Positions 37,498 to 46,137 are shown, counted from the stretch's first letter. The stretch: DNA of 64,000 nucleotides from JBKCUI01 sp052161625 (GCA_052161625.1 CP197412.1); one strand, 5' to 3'. Numbers and translations are program-made. Notes: generated by a model from the letters alone, not told the origin.

Positions 37498-37718
37498 TAG
37501 TCCTTTTTCTCCCCAAGTTCATCCGTACTTGAAGCAGCTCCGCCAAGCCGAACCCACTCGTCGACATCTTCTTTCTTGAACTTCCAAAATCGACCAACCT
37601 TGTGTCCAGGCATCCCTTTGCCGGTTACCCAGGCGTAGACCGTGTCCTTCGAAACGCCGAGATACTCAGCAATTTCGTCAACTGAGAACCAGCGGTCATC
37701 CATAGTTTGTCCCTTCAA
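37497..37718 (-). CDS. mad1: MADS helix-turn-helix protein MAD1
   Basis: A 73-aa excisionase/MerR-like HTH_17 protein: WFSVDEIAEYLGVSKDTVYA, then WVTGKGMPGHKVGRFWKFKK and a short acidic tail. First gene of the MADS operon, ATG 37718. Its natural binding site may be the five 10-bp iterons 53-98 bp upstream. In the described system MAD1 is the small HTH component; a regulatory role is the simplest reading. Confidence 0.87.
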   Translation of the reverse strand: MKGQTMDDRWFSVDEIAEYLGVSKDTVYAWVTGKGMPGHKVGRFWKFKKEDVDEWVRLGGAASSTDELGEKKD

Positions 37719-37770
37719 ACGGGTCTGCGGAAAACAGAATTTTCATAGCTAGCACACATGGCGTCAATCG

Positions 37771-37815
37771 GATTTGGTACGATTTAGTCTGATTTGACTG
37801 GATTAGGTAGGATTC
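37771..37815. promoter_or_regulatory. Five GATT iterons at exact 10-bp spacing
   Basis: GATTT starts at 37771, 37781 and 37791, GATTA at 37801 and GATTC at 37811, so one copy per helical turn on one face of the DNA. The array lies between mad1 and the divergent DUF6361-like gene. On the minus strand a TTGACG hexamer directly follows the array, in the direction of mad1, and could be a -35 element. Likely an operator for MAD1 or another HTH protein. Confidence 0.65.
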
Positions 37816-37959
37816 CGCAAGCCTCCGCCTGGTATTTTCATGTTACAACGACCAGGTAAACGCCTGCGTCGAAATGGCGGCATGTCCCTAACCGGTTAAA
37901 AACCTCCATGCCAGAAACGCCACCTTTAAGGACGCTTTCAAAAAGGTCGATACGAAATC

Positions 37960-39714
37960 ATGGCAAAGAAAAAACCTCGCTCGACAACACACCTGCTGCG
38001 ATGGACCAAGAATGTGCCAGCTTCAGCGGTGCAAGATCCTTTAGGACTTGGACTTCGTGGATCAACCCGGCTTGCAAGTAGACTTCTGTTTTGCATTACA
38101 TCGGTTACACGCAGAGCACGATATTTTTCATTCATTCCCTGGTGCATTTACAACTACCAGAAGCACGAAAAGGACCACGCTTACGCATTAGGATTGCGAG
38201 AAGCAATCAAAACCCGCGAGACTGCACTTACACTTGCATGTGTTATTCACCACGATGGCAAACCTTGTGACGGCGGAGGTTTGGTAGGCTCGAATAAGGC
38301 AACGCATTGGGACCGATCAAAATCGGAAGCCAATTTCAAGCTACTGGACTTCGCAAAAGTGCCAGCTCTTGATATTTACTACAACTCACTGGTCAATCTT
38401 GGCTGCTTCATCAGCGACGAGGAGCGGCCCGACTCAGACGACGAATCCGAAGAGATTGAGTTGACCTTCGACGACATTCAGCTGTCTCCACTTGGACTGA
38501 AATTGGCCGCAGGTTACGAGTCGCTTGTTGGGCGTCTCGATTCCGTAAAATGTATCTCCGGGAGTAATCGTAAGTGTTCAGTCAATAGCCTGCGTGAATG
38601 GGGGAAACGCGGAGGTCTCTGCGAGCTTGCGGGTCCAGCGGCACCAGACCAAGCAATGCTGAGAGATATGTTCTTTGCTAAAAGCAGTAACGATGACCGT
38701 TCACACATCGTACGGAATCAATCGCTTGTCTTAATCCTTGAATTGTGTCGTCAGTTGAGCGCCGACGATTGGTGTCTTGACGCTTCAAGCTTTTCACAGG
38801 CTGTTTACTACGGTTTGGTTGTAAACGGTGACAGCGAGAGCATCACCATTGAATGGCCGAGTTGCCTGGGGGATGTTGCAACGCGATGGAGAATGTTTTA
38901 CTTCCATCATTTCACGTCTGTTGCTCTGGAAGGAATGTTTATTTGGTTAGTCAATGCAGCAATTGAAAAGGGAATTCAGGGGACAACGACAGAGGAATTG
39001 GCTGGTAGACTGAACGAGGCAGCGGTACAGCGCGAGCTCAATTCTCTTCTCTCATCTAAGATTCCAAGGAATTTTGGGATGACTGGATTAGCTGAATTCT
39101 TTTCAACCTATGGCATTGATATGAGTGAGTTGAGCGAATCGACAAGCCAATTACTTGATGACAACCTTCGCTCGGACGTCAACGTCGCCGAATGTTGGCT
39201 AGAGGAAGCAATTCGCGCTCGAACCTATTTGAATTCGGCAACAGGCTTGGCTGTTCCATTGATTCTCTTTGCTTTAACGCTTGCGAGGTTTCGTCGATGG
39301 AGCAGTACCGACTACGAGAACTGGCTCGCTTCCACCGCGACTGATCCATATGTCGATTTAGTTCCTCCAGTAATAGTACTTGGGCTCGAACGACATTTCG
39401 GTGATTGGTGGTCCTGTTCATGGAGTCAGCTTGCGGATTTTGTTTTGGCGCGATACGTCGTTCAGCAGCATCAATCGATGGCTTACGAAAAGACCATGAA
39501 AGGAGAACGTTGTCTATTGCAAGTAGACGGCTCGAGAATACGAGCTGATTTGCCACATGAAAAGATTGGAATCGGTAATCCGAGGTTCCACAGCGCTGTT
39601 CAGGTACTCACTGACTTGGGACTCCTTAAAGCTGATGAAGACGGGATAACTCGATTGACACCTCAGGGTGGTGATTGGCTTCGAAGTGAACTCAATCTGC
39701 GAGCTACGCAATGA
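37960..39714 (+). CDS. DUF6361-like protein of a PLD-linked unit
   Basis: A 584-aa protein from ATG 37960. Near the N terminus, DPLGLGLRGSTRLASRLLF followed by TSVTRRARYFSFIPWCIY recalls the DELGIG...TRARYF..IPW opening of DUF6361 proteins. This is from memory and not proven. The rest is helical, ending in a winged-helix-like stretch (GLLKADEDGITRLTPQGGDW). The downstream PLD gene overlaps it by four bases (ATGA), so the two are one translational unit. It is transcribed away from MADS with the iteron region between. A two-gene defense module is plausible. Confidence 0.55.
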   Translation: MAKKKPRSTTHLLRWTKNVPASAVQDPLGLGLRGSTRLASRLLFCITSVTRRARYFSFIPWCIYNYQKHEKDHAYALGLREAIKTRETALTLACVIHHDGKPCDGGGLVGSNKATHWDRSKSEANFKLLDFAKVPALDIYYNSLVNLGCFISDEERPDSDDESEEIELTFDDIQLSPLGLKLAAGYESLVGRLDSVKCISGSNRKCSVNSLREWGKRGGLCELAGPAAPDQAMLRDMFFAKSSNDDRSHIVRNQSLVLILELCRQLSADDWCLDASSFSQAVYYGLVVNGDSESITIEWPSCLGDVATRWRMFYFHHFTSVALEGMFIWLVNAAIEKGIQGTTTEELAGRLNEAAVQRELNSLLSSKIPRNFGMTGLAEFFSTYGIDMSELSESTSQLLDDNLRSDVNVAECWLEEAIRARTYLNSATGLAVPLILFALTLARFRRWSSTDYENWLASTATDPYVDLVPPVIVLGLERHFGDWWSCSWSQLADFVLARYVVQQHQSMAYEKTMKGERCLLQVDGSRIRADLPHEKIGIGNPRFHSAVQVLTDLGLLKADEDGITRLTPQGGDWLRSELNLRATQ

Positions 39715-41903
39715 AATATCTTGATTGCTTTTCGCCGTTTGAGGGAGAACCAGCGTACCTTGCGCTTTTCTCAACTTTTCAATTCGATCCTGATTTCTTT
39801 GAGAGAAGACTACTTCGATGCGAGACGTTGAAGAAGGCTCGCCGAATTGCGATCTTAATGGACTCTACGCAGTGGCAAGACTTACTGAGTCGTGATGTTC
39901 GCGCTCGATGGCTCAATCGCCGTTATTTGGTGGTTCCTATCCACCGCAAAACTGGCGTTTTTCATCCGAAACTGAACTTGGTAGTCACGGAGTCTGGCGG
40001 ACTAGTTCAATGCGGCAGCAATAATCTGACCAGATGTGGATGTTCGAGCAATCTAGAGCTGGTGAATTCGATCCCATTCGAGTTCGACGACAATGACTCA
40101 GAAGAAATGCAACTCGCCTCGGATACCTTTCGGTTCTTTTCGCGTGCGATTGAAGACGCGGACGATGAAGTAGCAAGAATCGTGTCCGGTTGGCTCGCAG
40201 ACGCAAAGAAGGATTACCCCGCGTTCATCGCTGATAGGGACTCGCCACCTGATCAGCGAATTCGGCTTATTCACACTTACGATGGCCCTATCTGGGATGC
40301 GATCGACCATTCGCTCCGAACACGAGTTCCAAAGAGACTCTTTGTCGTATCACCTTTTCACGACTCCGATGGCCGAATCTGTAAACGGGTAGTCAAGGAA
40401 TGGCCGGGTGCAAAGATTGAGATGCTTGTGCAGCAGGGCTATACGACCCTACCAGTTCAACCCTTGCGCAAGCTGCCAGGATTCAGACTTTCAGAAATAG
40501 TGAATACAACAGGCAAAGATGCGTCGCGTCGAGTCCACGCAAAGTTATTTGCTTGGGAAACAAGTGATAGCAGCGGATGCGTCGTCGGCAGTGCAAATTT
40601 TACGTCGGCGGCATTCGACGGCAGAAATGTTGAAGCCTGTTTGTTGATTCAAGATTCAAGCGATTTGGTTTCGCAATTATTCGATAGCGATCTGACCAAA
40701 CAACCGCTTTCTTTCGACGACTTCTCTCCAGGGCCCGAAGCCTCACCGGAATCCCAAGAAGTTGAGGCAGGAACCATACAACTTCATTACGCTGTATTGC
40801 TGGACCAACAGCGACTTAGAATCAGCCTGTCGCATTCCTTCGGCGACGAACTGACTTCGCTGAGGTTAGCCATACGAGCACCAGGTGAAAATCGACCTAG
40901 AAAGATGCTAAAGCTGTCGTTGAAAGAGAGCTCAACGGAAACACTTAGCATTCCTGTACATACTCTCACTGACTGCAATGGAACAATCCTAGCCTCGCTG
41001 ACGGCGGAACTTGCCAGCGGCGAACGGGTAGAGAGTCGGCCAGTTTGGATTGTTCAGGAGGAACGTCTTACATATGAGGCTGGAGAAGGTTCCTCGAATT
41101 CCAAGAGTAGACTTGAAGATACCGGAGAGGGGCTTCCAGATTATCTCGACGAAATAGGGAACCGCGATGGTGCACGGGCCGTTGCCGAATACCTGCGGCA
41201 CCTTAACATCAGGTTTGATGATGGAGCTGGCCGTTCTTCTGGTAAACGAAAGTTTCAGGTCCGAAAATCCGATCCGTTTGCAGATGACCGGCCTCCTGAA
41301 TGGCTTTTGAACGCTAAGCACGAATCCGACCAGGTTGAGGATGCGATTTATGACTTCGTTGATCGACACATTAGGAAGAAACTCCGAAAGCATGCTGATC
41401 GAGGCAACATCAACGGGATGGAGAACTTTCTTGACATCTTTAGAACGCTTGTTGAACTCCTGTACCGTTGGTTTAAACGCGGAGTCGTTAAGCAGGGGCG
41501 ATTGATTGGACCGATTGTCACAATGCTCGAAGTAGCCACGAGCGGCAGAGACACCGAGAAAGAGTTCTTTTGCGGTTACCTCTATTCCGTTTACGACAGC
41601 GTCGGCGGCGACCTCTCCCTACTGCAAGAGGTCTGCTCCAACATCAATTACTGCGGAGAGATTGTCGCAGCATTGCTTATTGTTCAATCCGTACGATATC
41701 AACCTGGCGAGGTATTGTTCGGAAAGAAGATTGAACGCGCAAGTCAATCACTCGAACAACAGGCAAAGATGGTTTCCGAGGCAATCTCTGAATGCAGTCT
41801 TGAGATACCATCGATCGATTTAGTGCGGACGGCGCTTCAGCAGTATCGAATGTTTTCAGACAGCGAGATAGGTGTTTTGGTCTGCGATCTTGGCCGAAGT
41901 TAA
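39711..41903 (+). CDS. Phospholipase D-like nuclease with two HxK motifs
   Basis: A 730-aa protein. The PLD fold is recognised by two half-motifs: VFHPKLNLV with QCGSNNLT (~84-105) and RVHAKLFAW with VVGSANFTSAAF (~276-297), both H-x-K plus G-S-x-N. Such paired motifs build one active site that cleaves phosphodiesters, usually DNA in defense genes (compare DrmC of DISARM). After ~350 the chain becomes a beta-sandwich-like region and then a helical C terminus of unknown role. It is coupled to the DUF6361-like gene by an ATGA overlap. Both catalytic halves look intact. Confidence 0.78.
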   Translation: MKYLDCFSPFEGEPAYLALFSTFQFDPDFFERRLLRCETLKKARRIAILMDSTQWQDLLSRDVRARWLNRRYLVVPIHRKTGVFHPKLNLVVTESGGLVQCGSNNLTRCGCSSNLELVNSIPFEFDDNDSEEMQLASDTFRFFSRAIEDADDEVARIVSGWLADAKKDYPAFIADRDSPPDQRIRLIHTYDGPIWDAIDHSLRTRVPKRLFVVSPFHDSDGRICKRVVKEWPGAKIEMLVQQGYTTLPVQPLRKLPGFRLSEIVNTTGKDASRRVHAKLFAWETSDSSGCVVGSANFTSAAFDGRNVEACLLIQDSSDLVSQLFDSDLTKQPLSFDDFSPGPEASPESQEVEAGTIQLHYAVLLDQQRLRISLSHSFGDELTSLRLAIRAPGENRPRKMLKLSLKESSTETLSIPVHTLTDCNGTILASLTAELASGERVESRPVWIVQEERLTYEAGEGSSNSKSRLEDTGEGLPDYLDEIGNRDGARAVAEYLRHLNIRFDDGAGRSSGKRKFQVRKSDPFADDRPPEWLLNAKHESDQVEDAIYDFVDRHIRKKLRKHADRGNINGMENFLDIFRTLVELLYRWFKRGVVKQGRLIGPIVTMLEVATSGRDTEKEFFCGYLYSVYDSVGGDLSLLQEVCSNINYCGEIVAALLIVQSVRYQPGEVLFGKKIERASQSLEQQAKMVSEAISECSLEIPSIDLVRTALQQYRMFSDSEIGVLVCDLGRS

Positions 41904-41966
41904 TTCGACGCCATTCAGAAATGTAACTTTGCCTTGGGCTGAACCACTTGTCAGACACAGAAAGTG

Positions 41967-42398
41967 CTATGAATGACCAAGCATGGATTGAATGATGCTT
42001 TGGGCTAATGCTTCGTCTGCACAATTGTCAAATCGACCCACAGCTGGATCGATGCCCGCGTCTGAAAGGACTTTTCGCGACACTTCAGTGACACTTGGGA
42101 GCAACAACTTCACACGTACTTGAAAAGGAAATTTGCCACTCCAAATTTTGGGAACTAGGTTACGTCCGCCATTTGAAGTCGCTTTCCAAATACCTAGTAA
42201 TCCGCCAATTTCATAGTGATGAAGCAAGCAGTAGTCGCCTTCTTTAATCTCCAGGGGCCATGGCTTATTGGAACCAAAAAGGTTCTTCTCGACACAATCC
42301 ATGTAGGTTGTACTACTACACTCGAAGATGTAGGTCTTCTGCGCTGGTTGACTAGCACCCATGTTGCCTGTTTCGTTGTTATCCAAGTTTTCTGTCAT
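41967..42398 (-). CDS. DCD-domain protein, PUA-like
   Basis: A 143-aa protein from ATG 42398; a GTG at 42428 would add 10 residues. Residues ~20-110 match the plant Development and Cell Death (DCD) domain pattern. YIFECSSTTYMDCVEKNLFG corresponds to the F.C...T..EC....LFG block, GLLGIWKATSNGGRNLVPK to the G.....A.S.GG....P block, and FPFQVRV closes it. DCD belongs to the PUA-like fold with EVE and YTH domains, many of which read modified bases. In a defense island that suggests recognition of modified DNA or RNA. The short C-terminal helix is unassigned. Convergent with the PLD gene. Confidence 0.7.
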   Translation of the reverse strand: MTENLDNNETGNMGASQPAQKTYIFECSSTTYMDCVEKNLFGSNKPWPLEIKEGDYCLLHHYEIGGLLGIWKATSNGGRNLVPKIWSGKFPFQVRVKLLLPSVTEVSRKVLSDAGIDPAVGRFDNCADEALAQSIIQSMLGHS

Positions 42399-42544
42399 CC
42401 CAAAATTACTCTCTAATCCGAAAATCACCTTCTCAGGCTGCTGTTACAAGTAGTCTATCAAGAATTCAAGAATCGTAGGTTCATCGAATAAAAATGTTCC
42501 GGCAGAATTCGATTCGAATCAAGAAAGAATTTTCATGCTGGATC

Positions 42545-43210
42545 TTATGCGACAAGAACTTCGACAACATAGGCATCGTGGTCTGACAGCCCTTGTGCAT
42601 CCACTCTTGTCGCACTCTCAACTGACCACGACAAAGGTACGCCAATATGGTCAATCGCTTGGCAGTAATTGCCGCGATGCGAAAGGCCAGTTGTTGGTAC
42701 GTTGAGTCCCAGTTGAGATACGGCCTCAAGGACATGTTTACGTCCGCCCATGCTTCCAGCATGTTCCTTGCTAATTAGCGAATGGTTCCAATCTCCACCC
42801 CAAACTAGATCGCTCTTCGGCAAATTGCGAAGCAATGTAGTGATTGCATTCTCTGTCATTTCCGAATGATTGGAACCATGCCAAGGAGCCGAGTCGGCTT
42901 TAACTCCACGCCATGGAAGAATCGTTGAGCAGTATGTGACGCCGTTGATCTTTGCCGCTGCACTGGCATCATGCGGATCGTCCAATCGCTCAAAGGGAAG
43001 AACACTGAGGACGGCAGCCCAATGCTGGTTGCGCCCCATGACTCCTTTGGAAAGTTGGGCGTGGAAGTGCAGGATCATTGTACCCTCGTTCTTGGCCCAC
43101 TTCGGATGAATCTCAGTGAGGAGCCATACATCACAATTTTGTAGATGGATTAATTCCTGATGCTTCTCCGACATCAGCCGATTTTCAACATTCCAAGTTC
43201 CAATTCGCAT
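42545..43210 (-). CDS. Endonuclease/exonuclease/phosphatase family protein
   Basis: A 221-aa compact EEP-fold protein from ATG 43210 (MRIGTWNVEN); longer in-frame starts add unrelated residues. All family motifs are present: the Asn in TWNVEN (~7), Glu in LLTEIH (~36), D-x-N in GGDWNHSL (~138), the DH in QAIDHIGV (~185) and SDHDAYVVEV near the C terminus. EEP proteins hydrolyse phosphodiesters in DNA, RNA or small molecules with Mg2+; substrate cannot be told. It lies at the right end of the defense island, 146 bp upstream of the DCD gene on the same strand. Confidence 0.82.
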   Translation of the reverse strand: MRIGTWNVENRLMSEKHQELIHLQNCDVWLLTEIHPKWAKNEGTMILHFHAQLSKGVMGRNQHWAAVLSVLPFERLDDPHDASAAAKINGVTYCSTILPWRGVKADSAPWHGSNHSEMTENAITTLLRNLPKSDLVWGGDWNHSLISKEHAGSMGGRKHVLEAVSQLGLNVPTTGLSHRGNYCQAIDHIGVPLSWSVESATRVDAQGLSDHDAYVVEVLVA

Positions 43211-43609
43211 GGTGTTTTCCGTTCTATCCGTATCTTGCCCAATTCCGGATTTACTTTGTTGACCTGCAATATAGCGACTGAAGAACGATTCGGTCATGTC
43301 GGGTTGAGTTCACATCACCCCATCGAATCCGCCTCAGCAAAGATTTTTCACTATTCCGATTGTAGTGACCTAAGGTGTCACCTGCGTGTGAATGATAGCT
43401 CTCGCGATTGGCGGTGGCTAAGTCGGGATGGAGTCGATTAGGAAGTTGATCATGGACTGGTGGATGGGATGCCCACGCTTGGAATTTTGCTCGGTGGAAA
43501 CCGACCACTGGCCACCTCCAATCGCTTTTTGTGCGTCAGTCGTTTGGATCGCTTGACGTTTTGTTCAATGAAGGATTGCTATGAATTATTGATTTTCAAG
43601 GTTTGCACC
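43211..43609. promoter_or_regulatory. Divergent intergenic region with TGACCTAAGGTGTCAC
   Basis: About 400 bp between the EEP gene and the 316-aa gene. It holds TGACCTAAGGTGTCAC at 43366-43381. A near-identical copy (TGACCTAAGTTGTCAC) precedes csrA at 44614. Both are followed some bases later by an A/T-rich AATGAT segment. The shared motif is probably an operator or alternative-sigma promoter. Confidence 0.45.
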
Positions 43610-44560
43610 ATGACCACTGTTCATTTACCTCGCTTGTCACGCCCCGGTGTGCTCGAGTCCATTTCCCCGAAGCGATTGTTCGCCCTGCTTCAACCCTATT
43701 CCGATTTCTTTGCAAATCGGTCTGTTCCGATCGTGTCGCCCGATTCGATCGATTGCCAAGCGGTCATACGCGAGATAACCCACGCTGATCACGAAACACC
43801 AGCAGACTTGCTGGATGCGATTTGCCTAATCGACGAACTAGCCAACGCTGTGGCTGTCGAACTGCTGCTCGATCGAGTTCCTGGCCATACGCTGGGTCTT
43901 GAGCAAGGTGGCGAACATTCAGCAGCAGACATCGTTACTGCGGCTTGGTTGACCGAGCGGGAACAGCTGGTTCAAACTCATGCAAGAGCCAAGTTGAAAC
44001 GAGCTCGGTCGTTTAATTACTATCAAGCGAATCAAACAAAGCCACCAAAGTATGTTACGCCGGCCGAAGAAACGTTACGGCAACTGGAACGCGACATCGA
44101 TTCGTGGTACGTCGAACGCTTTCGAGGCCAGGGGACCAAGATAGAGATCTTCGACAGGAAAGACGAAGTCGATATCTCGATCCTTCATGGCAGCTTGTTT
44201 CGACGCCAGCCAGTGGTGAACGCAGGCAACTTCGACATCAAGTCGTTCTGGCCAGTCCAAAGCGATTTGGCGATCTACAATCGTGCGTTCGGTGAATTGC
44301 GTATCAACGCGAAGTCGCCGAAGGAGAAGGCTCTGTACTGCCGGCTGTTGGGCAAGCACTTGTTCGGCAGCGAGGATTGCTTTCCGACTGGAGTGAAGTA
44401 CTCCCTCGAGCCGCTGCGTGAGTTCGGCTTTGATGCGCTTTCACCAGGAGACATCGATGGCAACAGGCGATTCTTGTCTCCGTCGACGGTGAAACCGCGA
44501 CGCTTCAATTTCCCAACGGCGCACCGCTTCCAATGTACCGCTCCGGGAATTGGTAGATGA
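43610..44560 (+). CDS. Unknown protein, likely frameshifted near its end
   Basis: A 316-aa frame from ATG 43610 (MTTVHLPRLSRPGV). I do not recognise the family. It is helical with an acidic centre (ADLLDAICLIDELANAVA) and a beta-like C-terminal part (DEVDISILHGSLFRRQP). From about 44460 the annotated frame becomes arginine/proline-rich, while the frame two bases on encodes AILVSVDGETATLQFPNGA and ends RSGNW-stop at about the same place. A one-base deletion near GATGGCAACAG is therefore likely, and the gene may be inactive. Confidence 0.5.
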   Translation: MTTVHLPRLSRPGVLESISPKRLFALLQPYSDFFANRSVPIVSPDSIDCQAVIREITHADHETPADLLDAICLIDELANAVAVELLLDRVPGHTLGLEQGGEHSAADIVTAAWLTEREQLVQTHARAKLKRARSFNYYQANQTKPPKYVTPAEETLRQLERDIDSWYVERFRGQGTKIEIFDRKDEVDISILHGSLFRRQPVVNAGNFDIKSFWPVQSDLAIYNRAFGELRINAKSPKEKALYCRLLGKHLFGSEDCFPTGVKYSLEPLREFGFDALSPGDIDGNRRFLSPSTVKPRRFNFPTAHRFQCTAPGIGR

Positions 44561-44613
44561 CAGCAGTTACTGGAAAGCTTAAGCGTCTAATAGTTTCGAT
44601 TTCATTTCCGCAT

Positions 44614-44716
44614 TGACCTAAGTTGTCACATGCCCAACTGATAATGATCGTGTTGGGACGCGGCAGACCAACAATTCCCGCACTGCCGCAGCAATCGAAC
44701 TCAAGGAAGAATCAAG
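44614..44716 (+). promoter_or_regulatory. csrA upstream region
   Basis: Contains TGACCTAAGTTGTCAC (44614-44629), a copy of the motif at 43366, then TGATAATGATCG, and the ribosome site AAGGAAG eight bases before the csrA ATG. Confidence 0.45.
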
Positions 44717-44926
44717 ATGCTAGTTCTAAGTCGCAAAGTTGGTGACAAGTTGGTTATCGACGGCAACATCACTGTGGAAGTCGCCAAGATCCAAGGCAAC
44801 CGAATCTCTCTCGGCATTGTTGCCCCTTCCAATGTCAAAATCCTCCGTGGCGAGTTAACCGAACAGCAAGCCAAGGTGCAAATTGTGGAAATAGTTGTTG
44901 AAGATGGATTATTGATGGCCTGCTAG
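44717..44926 (+). CDS. csrA: Carbon storage regulator CsrA
   Basis: A 69-aa protein starting MLVLSRKVGDKLVI, the invariant CsrA/RsmA opening, with GNRISLGIVAPSNVKILRGE as the RNA-binding strand and loop. CsrA dimers bind GGA motifs in mRNA leaders and control translation and stability. Usual length. AAGGAAG lies at proper distance from the ATG. The C-terminal tail is slightly shorter and more hydrophobic than in E. coli. A regulator of glycogen metabolism in other bacteria, it may act on the glgX region, but no site was examined. Confidence 0.95.
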   Translation: MLVLSRKVGDKLVIDGNITVEVAKIQGNRISLGIVAPSNVKILRGELTEQQAKVQIVEIVVEDGLLMAC

Positions 44927-44950
44927 ACTCATAAGTGGTTTGAGTCGAGG

Positions 44951-45136
44951 CTATCCACGACCACCTTCGCAGCAAGTCTCGCATATCCTATGACACTTGG
45001 AGCATTGCAACTTCGCGCGGATGTCAATCAGCGATCCGCCGCAAACAGGGCAAGCCGGTTGGCACGGCTTTTCACTCTTCTTAACATTCGCTTCTACGGT
45101 GTTGCCGCTTGGGTTCTGTTCTTGTTGGGACTTCAT
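44951..45136 (-). CDS. Zinc-ribbon microprotein
   Basis: A 61-aa protein with a lysine-rich N terminus and a C-terminal treble-clef-like cluster: CPVCGGSLIDIRAKLQCSKC, then HRICETCCEGG. Four or more cysteines in CxxC pairs strongly suggest structural zinc. Small proteins of this kind are common beside planctomycete housekeeping genes; the role is unknown. The ATG at 45136 lies 12 bp after the end of the broken CoA-binding gene on the same strand. Confidence 0.7.
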   Translation of the reverse strand: MKSQQEQNPSGNTVEANVKKSEKPCQPACPVCGGSLIDIRAKLQCSKCHRICETCCEGGRG

Positions 45137-45148
45137 CAGATTAGACCT

Positions 45149-45655
45149 CTACTTCGATGATCGTTCGATTGAAAGATGGACAAGTATACAACTTCCATCG
45201 TCGATGACGTTGAGCCCCGCATCCCGAGCGGCTTGGCTTCCTTTGGAGTCTTCTGCTCCGGGTTACATCCAAATATTCTTGACGCCAGCGGCGATCGTTT
45301 GTTGGATGACCTCGCGTGTGATGTGAGGCGGAGTGACAATCGATAGGGACTCTGGGACAACGGGTAGATTGGCAATCGAGGCGAACGCGGGATCACCTTC
45401 TACTTCGGTCGCCTTCGGATTCAGCGGATAGACACTTCGACCCGATGCGACGAGTGCACGGAATACTTTGTTGCCGTACTTGGATCGGTCTTGCGATGCG
45501 CCGGCCACAACGAACGTGCTTACTTTCAAAAACACTTCGATATCATTCGTTGAGGATGGAGACTTTCGCTGGGTATCTGCGTTTATACGTATGTCGGAAT
45601 GTTGGCTTGCTGCGAGAATTTTGGCGAACCAAGAAAATTCAGCGAACCAATTCAT
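45149..45655 (-). pseudogene. CoA-binding domain protein broken by a TAA codon
   Basis: The frame encodes a YccU-type CoA-binding Rossmann domain: FVVAGASQDRSKYGNKVFRA, VYPLNPKATEVEGDPAF, SIVTPPHITREV and GVKNIWM. At the Gln of the family block IWMQPGAE there is a TAA (45262-45264). After it the same frame continues correctly with PGAEDSKGSQAARDAG and NVIDDGSCILV to a TAG at 45149. A single C-to-T change (CAA to TAA) explains this. The start is uncertain; ATG 45655 is the nearest but residues before ~45560 do not look conserved. Confidence 0.8.
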
Positions 45656-45715
45656 CTTAGCGAAGTCTATCTTCCTGTACACGCTACAAGGCGTGGTAAG
45701 GAATCTGAAAAGCAA

Positions 45716-45919
45716 TCAATCACTGGATACGAGATCATGACACCGATACAGCCCATTTACCGAAGGGCAAAACTGACCGAACGATTTAATGGATTTGAGA
45801 ATTGTATCATGTCGCAAGGCGCGAATAGGCTCCGCTTTGCCCATTACTTTGGGCATCCACAACGGAGATGACACTGGGTTGGTCCTTTTGGACCAGTAAC
45901 TAACGAAGCAACGTTGGCG
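45716..45919 (+). other. Structured gap before the tRNA array
   Basis: No gene. A hairpin GGTTGGTCC-TTTT-GGACCAGT-like lies at 45873-45897, followed by the terminator. Together they could be the end of a small plus-strand RNA or of a leader. A clear promoter is not visible. Confidence 0.35.
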
Positions 45920-45956
45920 AACCCGGTGTTACCCCAAAGTGACACCGGGTTTTTTC
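45920..45956 (+). terminator. Rho-independent terminator
   Basis: Perfect 10-bp stem AACCCGGTGT / ACACCGGGTT (45920-45929 with 45942-45951) followed by a run of T on the plus strand. It separates the upstream region from the tRNA array. Confidence 0.85.
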
Positions 45957-45960
45957 GTGC

Positions 45961-46062
45961 CTTGAGGTCAGGTTCCAGGATTCAGGTTTCAGACTGCAGT
46001 AATAAAGTTTGAAGTTGTTTCTAGAACCTGAAGCCTGAAGACTGATTCCTGAAGCCTGTTCA
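45961..46062. repeat. Self-complementary spacer (AGGTTCAGG / CCTGAAGCC type)
   Basis: Left arm AGGTTCCAGGATTCAGG and right arm CCTGAAGCCTGAAG form a long imperfect hairpin just before the first tRNA. Same architecture as the other array spacers, but a different core word. Confidence 0.6.
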
Positions 46063-46063
46063 C

Positions 46064-46135
46064 GGACTGGTAGCTGAGACGGTATAGCGGCGGTCTGAAG
46101 AACCGTAGAGGAGGGTTCGAGCACCTCCCAGTCCA
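46064..46135 (+). tRNA. tRNA-Phe (GAA)
   Basis: Acceptor GGACTGG pairs with CCAGTCC, discriminator A. Anticodon loop CTGAAGA in a GCGGT/ACCGT stem. T loop TTCGAGC. No encoded CCA; CTGG follows. Confidence 0.85.
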
Positions 46136-46137
46136 CT

